NCBI RefSeq assembly: GCF_003234965.1
Contig: NZ_QKVK01000002.1
Coordinates: 62,001-126,000 of the forward strand
Origin: Aestuariivirga litoralis
Lineage (GTDB): Bacteria > Pseudomonadota > Alphaproteobacteria > Rhizobiales > Aestuariivirgaceae
Length of the DNA stretch: 64,000 nt
Direction: 5' to 3'
The position numbers were made by a program, and so were the translations under genes. Shown here piece by piece: positions 19,272 to 28,448 of this stretch. The stretch's first letter is position 1. Every line of letters begins with the position of its first letter. A model generated the notes under the pieces. That model was not told the origin of the DNA, did no database searches, and was given only the letters and a program-made list of their open reading frames with translations.

Positions 19272-20486
19272 ATGGCGGGCAAATCGGGGGGCAACCGCGG
19301 CTGGCACAGCGAAACCACGGCGGTTCACGCCGGAGAGTACATCGATCCGGCAACCCGCGCCTCTTCGCCCAACCTGGTGATGTCGGTCACCTTCGCGCCG
19401 GAGGCCGTGACCGGATTTTCGGCGCGCGACGAGCAGGGTTACGAGGGCTTCGTCTATGGCCGCGTCGGCAGCCCCACCGTGGCGCAGCTGCAGGACAAGC
19501 TGGTGGCGCTGGAGGCAGCCGAAGCGGCCCTGTGCTTCGGCTCCGGCGTTGCCGCGGCGCATGCGCTGATCTGCGGGAGGCTGGGGCGCGGCGACCACCT
19601 GATCGTGCCCGATGCCAATTACGTCGGCATCGCCGAACTGGCGCGTGACACCCTGCCCCGCTTCGGCATCGACGTGTCCTACGTCGACCTGTCACGCCCG
19701 GAGGAGGTGGCGGCGGCGATCAGGCCCGAGACCCGCATGCTGTGGCTCGAAACCCCCGCAAACCCGACCATGAAGCTCTGTGACATCGCCGCCCTGGCGC
19801 GCCTGGCGCATGAGCGAGGCGTGCGCGACGTGGCGGTGGATTCGACCTATGCGACGCCCATGGCCACGCAGCCGCTGTCGCTTGGCGCCGATTTCGTGGT
19901 GCATTCGCTGACCAAGTACATCGGCGGCCATGGCGATGCGATGGGTGGCGTCGTGCTCGGGCGCAAGGCCGACCTCGACGCGCTGAACCTCGAGGCGACC
20001 GTGCATTTCGGCGGTGTCCTGTCGCCGTTCAATGCCTGGCTGATCCTGCGCGGGGCCGCCACGCTCCCCATCCGCATGCGCGCGCACCAGGAGGCGGCGA
20101 TGCAGGTGGCGCGCTTCCTGGAGGAGCATCCGGCGGTGTCACGCGTGTTCTATCCCGGCCTTGCCTCACACCCGCAGCATGCGCTGGCGCAGCGTCAGAT
20201 GCGCAATTTCTCCGGCATGCTGACGTTCCAGACCAGGGAGGCTGGCCCCACTGTCGCGGCCCGCATGGTCAAGCAGCTGGAGGTGATCCATTATGCCGTG
20301 TCGCTCGGCCATCATCGCAGTCTCATCTACTGGATCGGTACGGATGACATCGAAAACTCCACCTTCCGGCATGATCCCGAGCAACTGCGCCGCTACCGCG
20401 ACTACACCGGGGACGGGGTTTTCCGCCTGTCGGTGGGCATCGAGAACGGCGAGGACCTGATCGCCGATCTGGGACGGGTGCTGTAG
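19272..20486 (+). CDS. Cys/Met-metabolism PLP enzyme (trans-sulfuration family)
   Basis: A 404-residue fold-type I PLP enzyme of the cystathionine gamma-synthase / methionine gamma-lyase / O-acylhomoserine sulfhydrylase family. The PLP lysine lies in VHSLTKYIGGHGDAMGG. YGRVGSPTVAQLQDKLVALEAAEAALCFGSG and the C-terminal LSVGIENGEDLIADL are family blocks. The specific reaction cannot be settled by eye; the YGRVGSPT variant and SLGHHRSLIY segment suggest a gamma-lyase or synthase. The ATG at 19272 is preceded by AGGA; the same frame is open further upstream, but that part overlaps the divergent exporter gene. Confidence 0.87.
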   Translation: MAGKSGGNRGWHSETTAVHAGEYIDPATRASSPNLVMSVTFAPEAVTGFSARDEQGYEGFVYGRVGSPTVAQLQDKLVALEAAEAALCFGSGVAAAHALICGRLGRGDHLIVPDANYVGIAELARDTLPRFGIDVSYVDLSRPEEVAAAIRPETRMLWLETPANPTMKLCDIAALARLAHERGVRDVAVDSTYATPMATQPLSLGADFVVHSLTKYIGGHGDAMGGVVLGRKADLDALNLEATVHFGGVLSPFNAWLILRGAATLPIRMRAHQEAAMQVARFLEEHPAVSRVFYPGLASHPQHALAQRQMRNFSGMLTFQTREAGPTVAARMVKQLEVIHYAVSLGHHRSLIYWIGTDDIENSTFRHDPEQLRRYRDYTGDGVFRLSVGIENGEDLIADLGRVL

Positions 20487-20549
20487 CGGAAGGCCACGGA
20501 ATTCTGGTTTCCTAACAGAAGCTTAATGCAAAAACGGCGATTTTATCGC

Positions 20550-20578
20550 TTGCCACGTGCAGTAGGTTGCAGTACATA
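20550..20578 (+). promoter_or_regulatory. Possible sigma-70 promoter of the subtilase gene
   Basis: TTGCCA at 20550-20555 and TACATA at 20573-20578 are separated by 17 bp, in a locally AT-richer stretch 26 bp ahead of the GTG start. A small GCGAT-TTT-ATCGC dyad (20537-20549) abuts the -35 box and could be an operator. GGAGG at 20582-20586 is too far (17 nt) from the GTG to be an ideal ribosome site. Confidence 0.4.
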
Positions 20579-20603
20579 ATCGGAGGCAAACAACAACCTT
20601 CCG

Positions 20604-22778
20604 GTGAATGTCTTGCGCCATCTTGTCTGGTTGTTTGCAGCCCTCTTCCTGTTCGGCAGCCTGACGGGAGCCAAGGCAAGTGAGCGCCGCCCCCTGGCAA
20701 CGCAGAGCCTGGCCCAAAGCCTCCAGGCAAGCCCGTCTGCTGCGAACGGGTTCAAGCGGCTGCGCAAGGCGGCGGCGGAAACCGGCAAGTTGCGGGTGAT
20801 CGTCGGCCTCAAGGTTCCCTTTGCCGTCGAGAGCAAGCTCGCCAACGCCGAGGCAACGCGGCAGCGCCGCGACATCGCCGCGGCCAGCAGCGGCGTTCTG
20901 AACAACATGCCGGAAATGGCACGTTCGGACGTCCGAACGTTTGACCACCTGCCCTTCGTGGCAATGGAGGTTACCCCCGAGGGCCTCGACAGCCTGGCCG
21001 CCGATCCGTCCGTCGCGACGGTGGTGGTAGACCGTATCAACGCCCCGCTCCTCGCCAAGTCGGTACCGCTGATCCAGGGTGATGCCGCGTGGAGCGTCGG
21101 CTATCGCGGTCTTGGGCAGACCGTGGCCATCATCGATACCGGCGTGGACAAGAACCATCCCTTCCTGTTCGGCAAGGTGGTGTCGGAAGCCTGCTTTTCG
21201 GCGAGCGGCTGGTGCCCCGGCGGCCTGACCAGTTCCACCGCGCCAGGCTCGGGACGGCCCTGCCCTTCCTCGGAATGCAACCATGGCACCCATGTGGCCG
21301 GCATCGCCGCCGGGCGGGGCCCGAAGTTTTCCGGCGTGGCAAGAGACGCGAACATCATCGCCATCCAGGTCTTCAGCTCCATCAACAAGAAGACCAGCGC
21401 CTATGACTCCGACATCATCGCCGGTCTCCTCCGGGTCTATGAACTGCGGAACAGCTTTCATATCGCGGCCGTCAACATGAGCCTCGGCAGCGGACTGTAT
21501 GCCACGTACTGCGACAGCCCGACGGACCCTATGACCTTTGCCATCGACCTGCTCGCTTCAGTGGGCATTCCTACCGTCGTGGCGAGCGGCAATGACTATG
21601 CCACGGAGGCGATCTCCTCTCCCGCCTGCAACTCCCAAGCGATAAGCGTGGGAGCCGTTTCATCCTCTGCCTGGGGAACCTGCCTCGGAGACGTGGCCGC
21701 CGCCGACAGGGTGGCCTGCTACTCCAACTCGTCGCGCTACCTCTCTCTGCTGGCGCCCGGTTCGCTCATCACCTCCTCCGTTCTGAACCGCCGCTATGGC
21801 GCGATGCATGGCACGTCGATGGCTGCGCCGCATGTGGCGGGCGCCTGGGCGGTGCTCAAGGAGCGTGCCCCCGGGGCGCCGATCGCCGCAATCCTGTCAG
21901 CCCTGACCGCCACCGGAACGCCTGTGACGGACTACCGCAACGGCATCAGCAAGCGTCGCATCAATGTGCTGAATGCACTCGCCAGGTTCCCCGAAGACCG
22001 CAAGGCCGTGGCCTATGTGGCTTCGGGCACGGCGCAAGGCAGCGTTTCGTTCACGCCGGGGGGAACCGTGGCGGCCTGCGACAGGGACTGCTTCAACCGC
22101 TTCGCGCCGAACTCGGTGGTGACGCTGAGCGCCACGCCGCAGCCGGGGGCCTATTTCTACGGCTGGGGTGGCGCCTGCTCGGGCAAGGCGGACTGCGTGC
22201 TGAACATGTCGACCCAGAGGAATGTCTATGCCGCCTTCTACACCGGCGGCCTGCTGCCGCTCACCCTCGCGAAGGCTGGCGCGGGCGGCGGCAATGTGGA
22301 GTTCACGACCGGCGGCTTCACCGCCAGCTGCACCGGAAACTGCAGCCAGTCCTACTGGAAGAACGCCACGGTCGTGCTCACCGCAGAGGCTGCACCCGGC
22401 TCCAGCTTCAGTGGCTGGACCGGCGCCTGCAGGGGCAAGAAGAAATCATGCTCGGTCAGGCTGAGCAGTGCCAAGTCGGTCACCGCGAAATTCGATCCGC
22501 TGCCAGTCTACACCATCAGCTACGTCCGCCAGGGCACGGGCGGCGGCACGGTGACCTTCGGGCTGGACAATGTCGCCCCCTGCCCGGACTCATGTTCGGT
22601 GAACGTCTATGCCGGAACCGAGGTGGCTTTCACCGCGGCGGCCGACGCGGGCTCGGAATTCGCTGGCTGGCAGGGTGCCTGTACCGGGCCGAAGCAGACC
22701 TGCACGATGACGGTCAAGTCGCCTGTGTCGATTGCGGCGACCTTCCGCACGACTGCGGCCGCCGCGGCGATGCCCTAG
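20604..22778 (+). CDS. Secreted subtilisin-like (S8) protease with three C-terminal Cys-containing repeats
   Basis: A 724-residue exported serine protease. Residues 1-26 form a signal peptide; about 45-145 look like an inhibitor_I9-type propeptide (RVIVGLKVPF). The S8 domain spans about 155-465 with the triad Asp178 (IIDTG), His227 (NHGTHVAG) and Ser405 (HGTSMAAPHVAG), plus the oxyanion Asn330. Residues about 465-716 hold three repeats of roughly 80 residues, each with a G-G-x-V-x-F start, an FxGWxGAC core and paired cysteines, resembling bacterial InlB-B/Flg_new-type repeats. The GTG start is the only one giving an intact signal peptide. No membrane anchor or autotransporter barrel is seen. 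Confidence 0.9.
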   Translation: MNVLRHLVWLFAALFLFGSLTGAKASERRPLATQSLAQSLQASPSAANGFKRLRKAAAETGKLRVIVGLKVPFAVESKLANAEATRQRRDIAAASSGVLNNMPEMARSDVRTFDHLPFVAMEVTPEGLDSLAADPSVATVVVDRINAPLLAKSVPLIQGDAAWSVGYRGLGQTVAIIDTGVDKNHPFLFGKVVSEACFSASGWCPGGLTSSTAPGSGRPCPSSECNHGTHVAGIAAGRGPKFSGVARDANIIAIQVFSSINKKTSAYDSDIIAGLLRVYELRNSFHIAAVNMSLGSGLYATYCDSPTDPMTFAIDLLASVGIPTVVASGNDYATEAISSPACNSQAISVGAVSSSAWGTCLGDVAAADRVACYSNSSRYLSLLAPGSLITSSVLNRRYGAMHGTSMAAPHVAGAWAVLKERAPGAPIAAILSALTATGTPVTDYRNGISKRRINVLNALARFPEDRKAVAYVASGTAQGSVSFTPGGTVAACDRDCFNRFAPNSVVTLSATPQPGAYFYGWGGACSGKADCVLNMSTQRNVYAAFYTGGLLPLTLAKAGAGGGNVEFTTGGFTASCTGNCSQSYWKNATVVLTAEAAPGSSFSGWTGACRGKKKSCSVRLSSAKSVTAKFDPLPVYTISYVRQGTGGGTVTFGLDNVAPCPDSCSVNVYAGTEVAFTAAADAGSEFAGWQGACTGPKQTCTMTVKSPVSIAATFRTTAAAAAMP
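20921..20940. other. Perfect 20-bp palindrome inside the subtilase gene
   Basis: The sequence ACGTTCGGACGTCCGAACGT reads the same on both strands. It falls in the propeptide part of the gene (about residues 107-112). A ten-pair perfect palindrome with no spacer is unlikely by chance in a window this size; whether it is an operator, a modification site or a coincidence of codon choice cannot be decided here. Confidence 0.6.
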
Positions 22779-23590
22779 CTTTCGGACGGTGCCGGGCCGG
22801 AGCCAGCACCGGAAAGCTTCCGGTAGGACCGGATGCTCACCGGGATCAGCACCAGGTATGCGATGCTGACGATCGACAGGAACTCCCAAGGGTAGGAGAT
22901 CAGCATCACCACGGCGAGCACCGCAAGGCCAAGGACTGGCAGCACCATGTCGCCCCGGATGCGGCCCATGTGCTTGCCGGAGAAGGTGGGCACGCGGCTG
23001 ACCATCAGCAGCGCCACGCCGACGACATAGGGCCCGATGATGAGCGCCCAGCCGTGGCCCTCGTCGATGATGCCGAGAAAGCCGAGATAGAAGGGCAGCA
23101 GGGCAAGGCCGGCGCCGGCCGGCGCAGGGGCACCGGTGAAGAAGCGGTTGGCCCAGGCCGGCTTGTTCGGGTCGTCCAGCGCCACATTGAAGCGGGCCAG
23201 CCGCAGCGCGCAGCAGATGGCGAGCACCAGAGCGATGACCCAGCCCAGGGTGCGCAGCGAATTGAGCGACCAGACATAGAGCAGGATGGCCGGGGCCACG
23301 CCGAAATTGACGAAATCCGCCAGGGAGTCGAGTTCCGCACCGAAGCGCGAGGTGCCCTTCAACAGGCGGGCCAGGCGCCCGTCCACCGCGTCCAGCACCA
23401 CGGCCAGCATGACGCTGGCCACCGCCAGTTCATAGCGGCCCTCGAAGGCGAAGCGGATGGCGGTGACCCCGCTGCACAGCGCCAGCAGGGTGATCATGTT
23501 CGGGAGCAGGAAGCGCACCGGCACCATGCGGAAGCGCCTCTGGCCTCGCGGGGCCACTGCGCCGTCCATGTTGTCCGGTTCGTTTTCCAT
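22775..23590 (-). CDS. pssA: CDP-diacylglycerol-serine O-phosphatidyltransferase
   Basis: A 271-residue membrane enzyme that makes phosphatidylserine from CDP-diacylglycerol and L-serine. It carries the full CDP-alcohol phosphotransferase motif D-x2-D-G-x2-A-R-x8-G-x3-D-x3-D at residues 67-92. The rest is hydrophobic with six to eight membrane segments, as in the Bacillus-type PssA family. The start overlaps the psd stop by one base, so the two steps of phosphatidylethanolamine synthesis are made together. Its 3' end overlaps that of the convergent subtilase gene by four bases. Confidence 0.95.
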   Translation of the reverse strand: MENEPDNMDGAVAPRGQRRFRMVPVRFLLPNMITLLALCSGVTAIRFAFEGRYELAVASVMLAVVLDAVDGRLARLLKGTSRFGAELDSLADFVNFGVAPAILLYVWSLNSLRTLGWVIALVLAICCALRLARFNVALDDPNKPAWANRFFTGAPAPAGAGLALLPFYLGFLGIIDEGHGWALIIGPYVVGVALLMVSRVPTFSGKHMGRIRGDMVLPVLGLAVLAVVMLISYPWEFLSIVSIAYLVLIPVSIRSYRKLSGAGSGPAPSES

Positions 23591-24294
23591 CAGCTGGTGC
23601 GTCCCTGGCGTTCGGCTTCGTGAGCCTCGAGATCGGCCAGGACCGTTTCACCGGCAATGGCGCGCTGGCCGAGGCAGGCGAGCGACTTCACACCCTTGGG
23701 CAGATAGACGTCCACCCGGCTGCCGAAGCGGATGAGGCCGATGCGCTGGCCGGCGGAAAGATGCTCGCCGTCATTGACGAACTTCACGATGCGGCGGGCA
23801 ACGAGGCCGGCGATCTGCACGACGCCGATGCGCTGGCCATTGGCGCGCTCCAGGGTGAAGGCCTGGCGCTCGTTGTCGAGAGAGGCCTTGTCGAGATCGG
23901 CATTGAGGAAGAGGCCCGGAACATAGGCGATGCGGCGGATGGTGGCATCGAGCGGCGAACGGTTCACGTGCACGTCGAAGACATTCATGAACACCGAGAT
24001 GCGGGTGACCGGCTCGCGCGGCAGATCGAGCTCGACGGGCGGAATGACTTCCTCGATGGCGCTGATGCGGCCATCGGCGGGGGAGATGACGAGGCCGTCC
24101 CGAAGCGGCGTCACGCGCTCGGGATCGCGGAAGAAATAGGCGCACCACAGGGTGAGGACCACGCCCGCCCAGGCCAGCGGACCAGCGTGGAGCCAGAACA
24201 GAACCAGGGTCACGCCCGCGAAGATGGCGATGAAGCGGTAACCTTCGCGGTGGATGGGGACCAGAACTTCGGAAACAGACTTGGCGATCGACAT
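23590..24294 (-). CDS. psd: Phosphatidylserine decarboxylase proenzyme (short form)
   Basis: A 234-residue pyruvoyl-dependent enzyme converting phosphatidylserine to phosphatidylethanolamine. The self-cleavage site is Gly191-Ser192 in [12 protein letters not shown], where the serine becomes the pyruvoyl group. FFRDPER, SPADGRI and [13 protein letters not shown] are conserved family blocks. An N-terminal hydrophobic stretch (about 20-55) anchors it to the membrane. The length matches the short alphaproteobacterial/archaeal class. It lies upstream of and overlaps pssA. Confidence 0.95.
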   Translation of the reverse strand: MSIAKSVSEVLVPIHREGYRFIAIFAGVTLVLFWLHAGPLAWAGVVLTLWCAYFFRDPERVTPLRDGLVISPADGRISAIEEVIPPVELDLPREPVTRISVFMNVFDVHVNRSPLDATIRRIAYVPGLFLNADLDKASLDNERQAFTLERANGQRIGVVQIAGLVARRIVKFVNDGEHLSAGQRIGLIRFGSRVDVYLPKGVKSLACLGQRAIAGETVLADLEAHEAERQGRTS

Positions 24295-24335
24295 GGATGT
24301 GAGGTCTACCGAGTTGGATCAGGTTTGGAAAGGGT

Positions 24336-26249
24336 TCAGGGGGTGTAGCTGGTTGCCTGCCTGCGGGCGGCGTCTTCCTTCAGTTCGATGACGTGATGGC
24401 CTTCCTTCTCGGCCTCCTTTAGGATCTCGCGGGCCTGGTCCACCTGGCGCTGGCGGTTCCACATGGCGGCATAGATGCCGTTCTCGGCGAGGAGTTCGTC
24501 ATGCGTGCCGCGCTCGGCCACCTGGCCGCGCTCGAGCACGATGATCTCGTCGGCATCCACCACGGTTGACAGGCGGTGCGCGATGACCAGCGTGGTGCGG
24601 TTCTCGGAAACCTTGCGCAGCGCCGCCTGGATCTGGTGTTCGGTGAAGCTGTCGAGCGCCGAGGTGGCCTCGTCGAGGATGAGGATCGGCGGACCCTTGA
24701 GGATCGTCCGGGCGATGGAGACGCGCTGCTTCTCACCGCCCGAAAGCTTGAGGCCGCGCTCGCCGACCAGCGCGTCGTAGCCCTTGGGCAGGCTCATCAC
24801 GAAGTCATTGATCTGCGCCATGCGGGCGGCGGCCACCACTTCCTCGTCCGTCGCGTCTGGGCGGCCGTAGCGGATGTTGTAGCGGATGGTGTCGTTGAAC
24901 AGCACCGTGTCCTGGGGCACCATGCCGATGGCGGCGCGCAGGGACGTCTGGGTGACTTGCGAGATGTCCTGCCCGTCAATGAGGATGCGGCCACCATTGA
25001 CGTCATAGAAGCGGTAGAGGAGCCGCGAGATGGTGGACTTGCCGGCTCCCGAGGGACCGACGATCGCCACCGTCTTGCCCGGCGGCACGCGCAGCGACAG
25101 GTTCTTGAGGATCGGGCGCGCCGGATCATAGGCGAAGGAGACGTTCTCGAACACCACCTCGGCAGGACCGACGTGGAGCGGCTTCGCACCCGGCTTGTCC
25201 TTGATCTCGGCGTTCACCTTGAGGAGCGTGAACATCTGCTCCACGTCGATCAGGCCCTGCTTGATCTCGCGGTACGACGAGCCGATGAAATTCAGCGGCA
25301 TGTAGAGCTGGATCATCAGCGCGTTGATCATCACGAAGTCACCGACCGAGGAGTGACCCGCCTTAACCGACAGTGCCGACATGATCATCACGACGGTGAG
25401 CCCGATCGAATAGACCACCGCCTGGCCCGAGTTGAGGACGGAGAGCGACACCCATGTCTTGATCGCCGCCTGCTCATAGGTCTCCATCGAGCGGGCGTAG
25501 CGCTTCACCTCATGTTCCTCGTTGCCGAAGTACTTTACGGTTTCGAAGTTGAGGAGGCTGTCCACCGCCTTGGTGTTGGCCTCCGTATCGGCCGCGTTCA
25601 TGTCGCGCCGGATGTTGATGCGCCACTCGGTGGCGGCATAGGTGAACCACACATAGGCCACCACGGTTGCGAGGATGACCGCCGCATAGAGCCAGCCATA
25701 GGACCAGGCGAGGATGCCGGCAACCAGGGCAATTTCCAGAATGGTGGGGAATGTGTTGAACAGCGAGAAGCGCAGCACCGTGTCGATGCCCATGGTGCCG
25801 CGCGACACGATGCGGGAAAGACCACCGGTGCGACGCTCGAGATGGAACTTGAGAGACAGCGCGTGAAGATGGCGGAAGGTGCGGACTGCGAGTTCCTTCA
25901 CCGCGCGCTGGCTGACCTTGGCGAAGACCGCATCGCGGATCTGCGCCAGAACGACCATCATGATGCGGCCGAGGCCATAGGCGAGCACCAGGAAGATGAT
26001 GACGGTGACGGCGGTGGTGGCGATGTCCGCCTTGCCGGTCAAGGCGTCCGTTGCATATTTGAAGGCATAGGGCGTCGCCACGGTGACGACCTTGGACAGC
26101 ACCAGCGCCACCATGGCGAGGACAACGCGGACCTTGAGTCCGGGGTGGCCGGCGGGCCAGAGATAGGGGAGCATGTCGCGGAGGATGGACCACTGGTCGC
26201 CATCCACCGCGATGGGCTTGTCGTTGCTGGGGGGCGTCCTGCGGCTCAT
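24336..26249 (-). CDS. Atm1-type ABC exporter (fused membrane and ATPase domains)
   Basis: A 637-residue half-transporter: six membrane helices (about residues 40-330), then an ABC ATPase with Walker A GPSGAGKST, signature LSGGEKQR, Walker B ILILDEATSALD and a switch histidine in VIAHRLSTV. The RTFRHLHALSLKFHLERRTGGLSR segment and NSLLNFETVKYFGNE-like block are typical of Atm1/HMT1 exporters, which bind glutathione derivatives and support iron-sulfur or heavy-metal handling. It should work as a homodimer in the inner membrane. Psd follows 41 bp downstream and a LysM protein precedes it by 44 bp, so cotranscription is possible. Confidence 0.93.
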   Translation of the reverse strand: MSRRTPPSNDKPIAVDGDQWSILRDMLPYLWPAGHPGLKVRVVLAMVALVLSKVVTVATPYAFKYATDALTGKADIATTAVTVIIFLVLAYGLGRIMMVVLAQIRDAVFAKVSQRAVKELAVRTFRHLHALSLKFHLERRTGGLSRIVSRGTMGIDTVLRFSLFNTFPTILEIALVAGILAWSYGWLYAAVILATVVAYVWFTYAATEWRINIRRDMNAADTEANTKAVDSLLNFETVKYFGNEEHEVKRYARSMETYEQAAIKTWVSLSVLNSGQAVVYSIGLTVVMIMSALSVKAGHSSVGDFVMINALMIQLYMPLNFIGSSYREIKQGLIDVEQMFTLLKVNAEIKDKPGAKPLHVGPAEVVFENVSFAYDPARPILKNLSLRVPPGKTVAIVGPSGAGKSTISRLLYRFYDVNGGRILIDGQDISQVTQTSLRAAIGMVPQDTVLFNDTIRYNIRYGRPDATDEEVVAAARMAQINDFVMSLPKGYDALVGERGLKLSGGEKQRVSIARTILKGPPILILDEATSALDSFTEHQIQAALRKVSENRTTLVIAHRLSTVVDADEIIVLERGQVAERGTHDELLAENGIYAAMWNRQRQVDQAREILKEAEKEGHHVIELKEDAARRQATSYTP

Positions 26250-26293
26250 GGGAGCAGCATATAGGTAGCCGGAGGCCCCTTGCGAAGCGGAAA

Positions 26294-27673
26294 CTACTGG
26301 CCGGAGGCGGCGTTTTCCTCAGGCTTCAGCGGTTCGCGGCGCTTCGGATCGATCGATTCCGAGGTCGGCGCCACGTCGGGGGTCTTGAAGACCTGTCCCG
26401 GGTAGATGCGATCGGGGTCGCGAATCTGGTTCTTGTTCGCCTCGTAGAGCATGGTGAACTTGGCGCCATTGCCATAGAGCACGCGGGCAATCGTCCAGAG
26501 GTTGTTGCCGGGCTGGATCACGACGCGGCCATCCCTGGGCTTTGCCGGTGTGGTGGCGGCAGGCGGCGTGGCAGTTGGTGGCGTCGCATCGGCGGGGGCC
26601 GACGGGACCTCGGCATCGGACTTGGCGGCGCTCTCCGATTCGGCCGCGGGCGGTGCGGCAGGGGCGGGCGGCGTTTCGGTGGCCTCCGCAACCTTTTTCT
26701 GTTCCTCCCTGACGAAGGGGACTTCGACGCGGTTCAGCACCTTGCCGCCGGTGTCGAGACCATCGACGCGCAGGGTGTGGACACCGGGCGCAATGTCAGC
26801 CGTGGCAGAGAAGGTCCAGTGACCATCCGCGCCCACCGGAGCATCGCCGATGAAATTGTTGTCGATGTAGACGCGGGCCGTGTTGCCCTCGTTACCCTGG
26901 CCGGAGAACACGATGTTGCCGGCCTGGTCATAATCGACGGCATCGATGGAGACCAGCTTGGCAGGCGTTTCCGCCGCCGGGGCCGTGGCCGGAGCCGGGG
27001 TGGCCCCCGGCTTCGCGGCGGGCTTCTGCAGCACCCTGGTGGGCTGGTCCGGGCTGACGACGGCGACCAGCGCTTCCTGCGGCTGATCGGCGGCGGGCAC
27101 GATGACGGCCACGCTCTGCTGCGACGGGGTCGCCTCTGCTGCACCGGGCGCCTTTGCCTCGAGGGTCAAGGCGCCGCTGCCGACCGGCAATGCCGTGGCC
27201 GGGACGAGCACGAAGGCGCCGTCACTGTTGGCGGTGGTCTGGCCGATCACCTTGCCGTCCAGTTTCACGACAACCTCGGCGCCGGGCGCCGCCGTTCCCG
27301 CGATCACCGCTTCGCCGGTCTTTTCCACGCGCACCGTGTCAAAGGCGGGAACCTTGGGGGCCTCGCCGCCGTTCACTGCCGCCGGAGCCTCGGGCTGGGT
27401 GGAAGGCGGCACGGCCGCGGTTTGCTGCTGCGCCGGTTCGGGCGCGGCGGGCTGCTCGGCCGTTGCAGCGGGCGGTTGGGCAGGCGGCGTGGCCTCCGGG
27501 GTCACGGCCGGCACTTCGGGTGTTTCGGGCGCCTTGGGGGCTTCGGGAGCGGGGGCCACGGCCACCACTTCGGTTTTCTGGCCCATCCACTGGTCGCGGG
27601 TCAGCCCGGCGACGGCCGCCGCCGCCACGATGCCGAGGCCCGTGAGCACCACAATCGGGGTCTTGTTCTGCAT
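26294..27673 (-). CDS. Membrane-anchored LysM protein with Pro/Ala-rich linkers
   Basis: A 459-residue protein: a single N-terminal hydrophobic helix (about 8-25), a long Pro/Ala/Glu-rich stretch to about residue 110, one or two bacterial Ig-like modules (for example VEKTGEAVIAGTAAPGAEVVV and the later GNEGNTARVYIDNNF block), a second low-complexity linker and a C-terminal LysM domain (NNLWTIARVLYG, then YPGQVFKTP). LysM binds peptidoglycan, so the protein probably spans the periplasm from the inner membrane to the wall. No catalytic domain is visible. The ATG at 27673 directly precedes the helix. Confidence 0.85.
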   Translation of the reverse strand: MQNKTPIVVLTGLGIVAAAAVAGLTRDQWMGQKTEVVAVAPAPEAPKAPETPEVPAVTPEATPPAQPPAATAEQPAAPEPAQQQTAAVPPSTQPEAPAAVNGGEAPKVPAFDTVRVEKTGEAVIAGTAAPGAEVVVKLDGKVIGQTTANSDGAFVLVPATALPVGSGALTLEAKAPGAAEATPSQQSVAVIVPAADQPQEALVAVVSPDQPTRVLQKPAAKPGATPAPATAPAAETPAKLVSIDAVDYDQAGNIVFSGQGNEGNTARVYIDNNFIGDAPVGADGHWTFSATADIAPGVHTLRVDGLDTGGKVLNRVEVPFVREEQKKVAEATETPPAPAAPPAAESESAAKSDAEVPSAPADATPPTATPPAATTPAKPRDGRVVIQPGNNLWTIARVLYGNGAKFTMLYEANKNQIRDPDRIYPGQVFKTPDVAPTSESIDPKRREPLKPEENAASGQ

Positions 27674-27845
27674 GCTTCTGCCGTTCCCAATATCGTTCCG
27701 CCTGCGGCGGATGTCCCCCTTCCCGGGGAGGTTTCCGTGCCCTTCATAAGCCGCTGTTTCCTTTTAGGCAAAGATTTGCGAAGGGAACAACCAGCACGCG
27801 GCAGTCAATCCCCACCGCGATTCGGACCATGTCAGGAGACCATCA

Positions 27846-28445
27846 ATGAGCCCAGCCCGTAAACTTTGCGTCTATTGCGGTTCCGGAAACGGCCGGAACC
27901 CGGCCTACATGGCCGCCGCGCGGACGCTGGGCAAGGCCATGGCGGAGGCCGGCATCGGGCTGGTCTATGGCGGCGGCAGCCTAGGATTGATGGGCGAGGT
28001 CGCGCGCTCGGTGCTGGAAAACAGCGGCCACGTGACCGGCATCATCCCCGAATTCCTGGCGAACCGCGAGCGCATGCTGACGGACGTGAACGAACTCATC
28101 GTCACCGCCGACATGCATGAGCGCAAGATGACCATGTTCGCCCGCTCGTCGGGCTTCGTTGCCCTGCCAGGTGGGCTCGGCACGCTGGAAGAACTCGCCG
28201 AGATTTCCACCTGGGCGCAGCTCGGCCAGCATCACAAGCCGATCATCCTGTGCAACATCGAGAATTACTGGCAGCCGCTGGTGACGCTGTTCGACCATAT
28301 GCGGGCCGAGCGCTTCATCCGCGAGGGGCTGGAATTCGGCATGGACGTGGTGAAGCGCGCCGAGGACGTGGTGCCGGCCTTCGAGCACCGCCTGAAGGTG
28401 ACGCCCGAACTGGTGCCGGAGCAGCCGCTGCTCAACAAGATGTAA
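27846..28445 (+). CDS. LOG-family Rossmann-fold protein (TIGR00730)
   Basis: A 199-residue LOG-family protein, likely a nucleoside 5'-monophosphate phosphoribohydrolase. The diagnostic PGGLGTLEE motif lies near residues 108-116, preceded by a GGGSLGLMGEVA nucleotide loop. Plant homologues release cytokinins from their ribotides; in most bacteria the natural substrate is AMP or unknown. AGGAG lies seven bases ahead of the ATG. The gene is convergent with rarD three bases away and stands alone. Confidence 0.92.
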   Translation: MSPARKLCVYCGSGNGRNPAYMAAARTLGKAMAEAGIGLVYGGGSLGLMGEVARSVLENSGHVTGIIPEFLANRERMLTDVNELIVTADMHERKMTMFARSSGFVALPGGLGTLEELAEISTWAQLGQHHKPIILCNIENYWQPLVTLFDHMRAERFIREGLEFGMDVVKRAEDVVPAFEHRLKVTPELVPEQPLLNKM

Positions 28446-28448
28446 GGC

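Noticed and set aside
24336-27673. Direct functional link between the Atm1-like exporter and the LysM protein
   Set aside because: Only same-strand proximity (44 bp); no domain or motif connects them.
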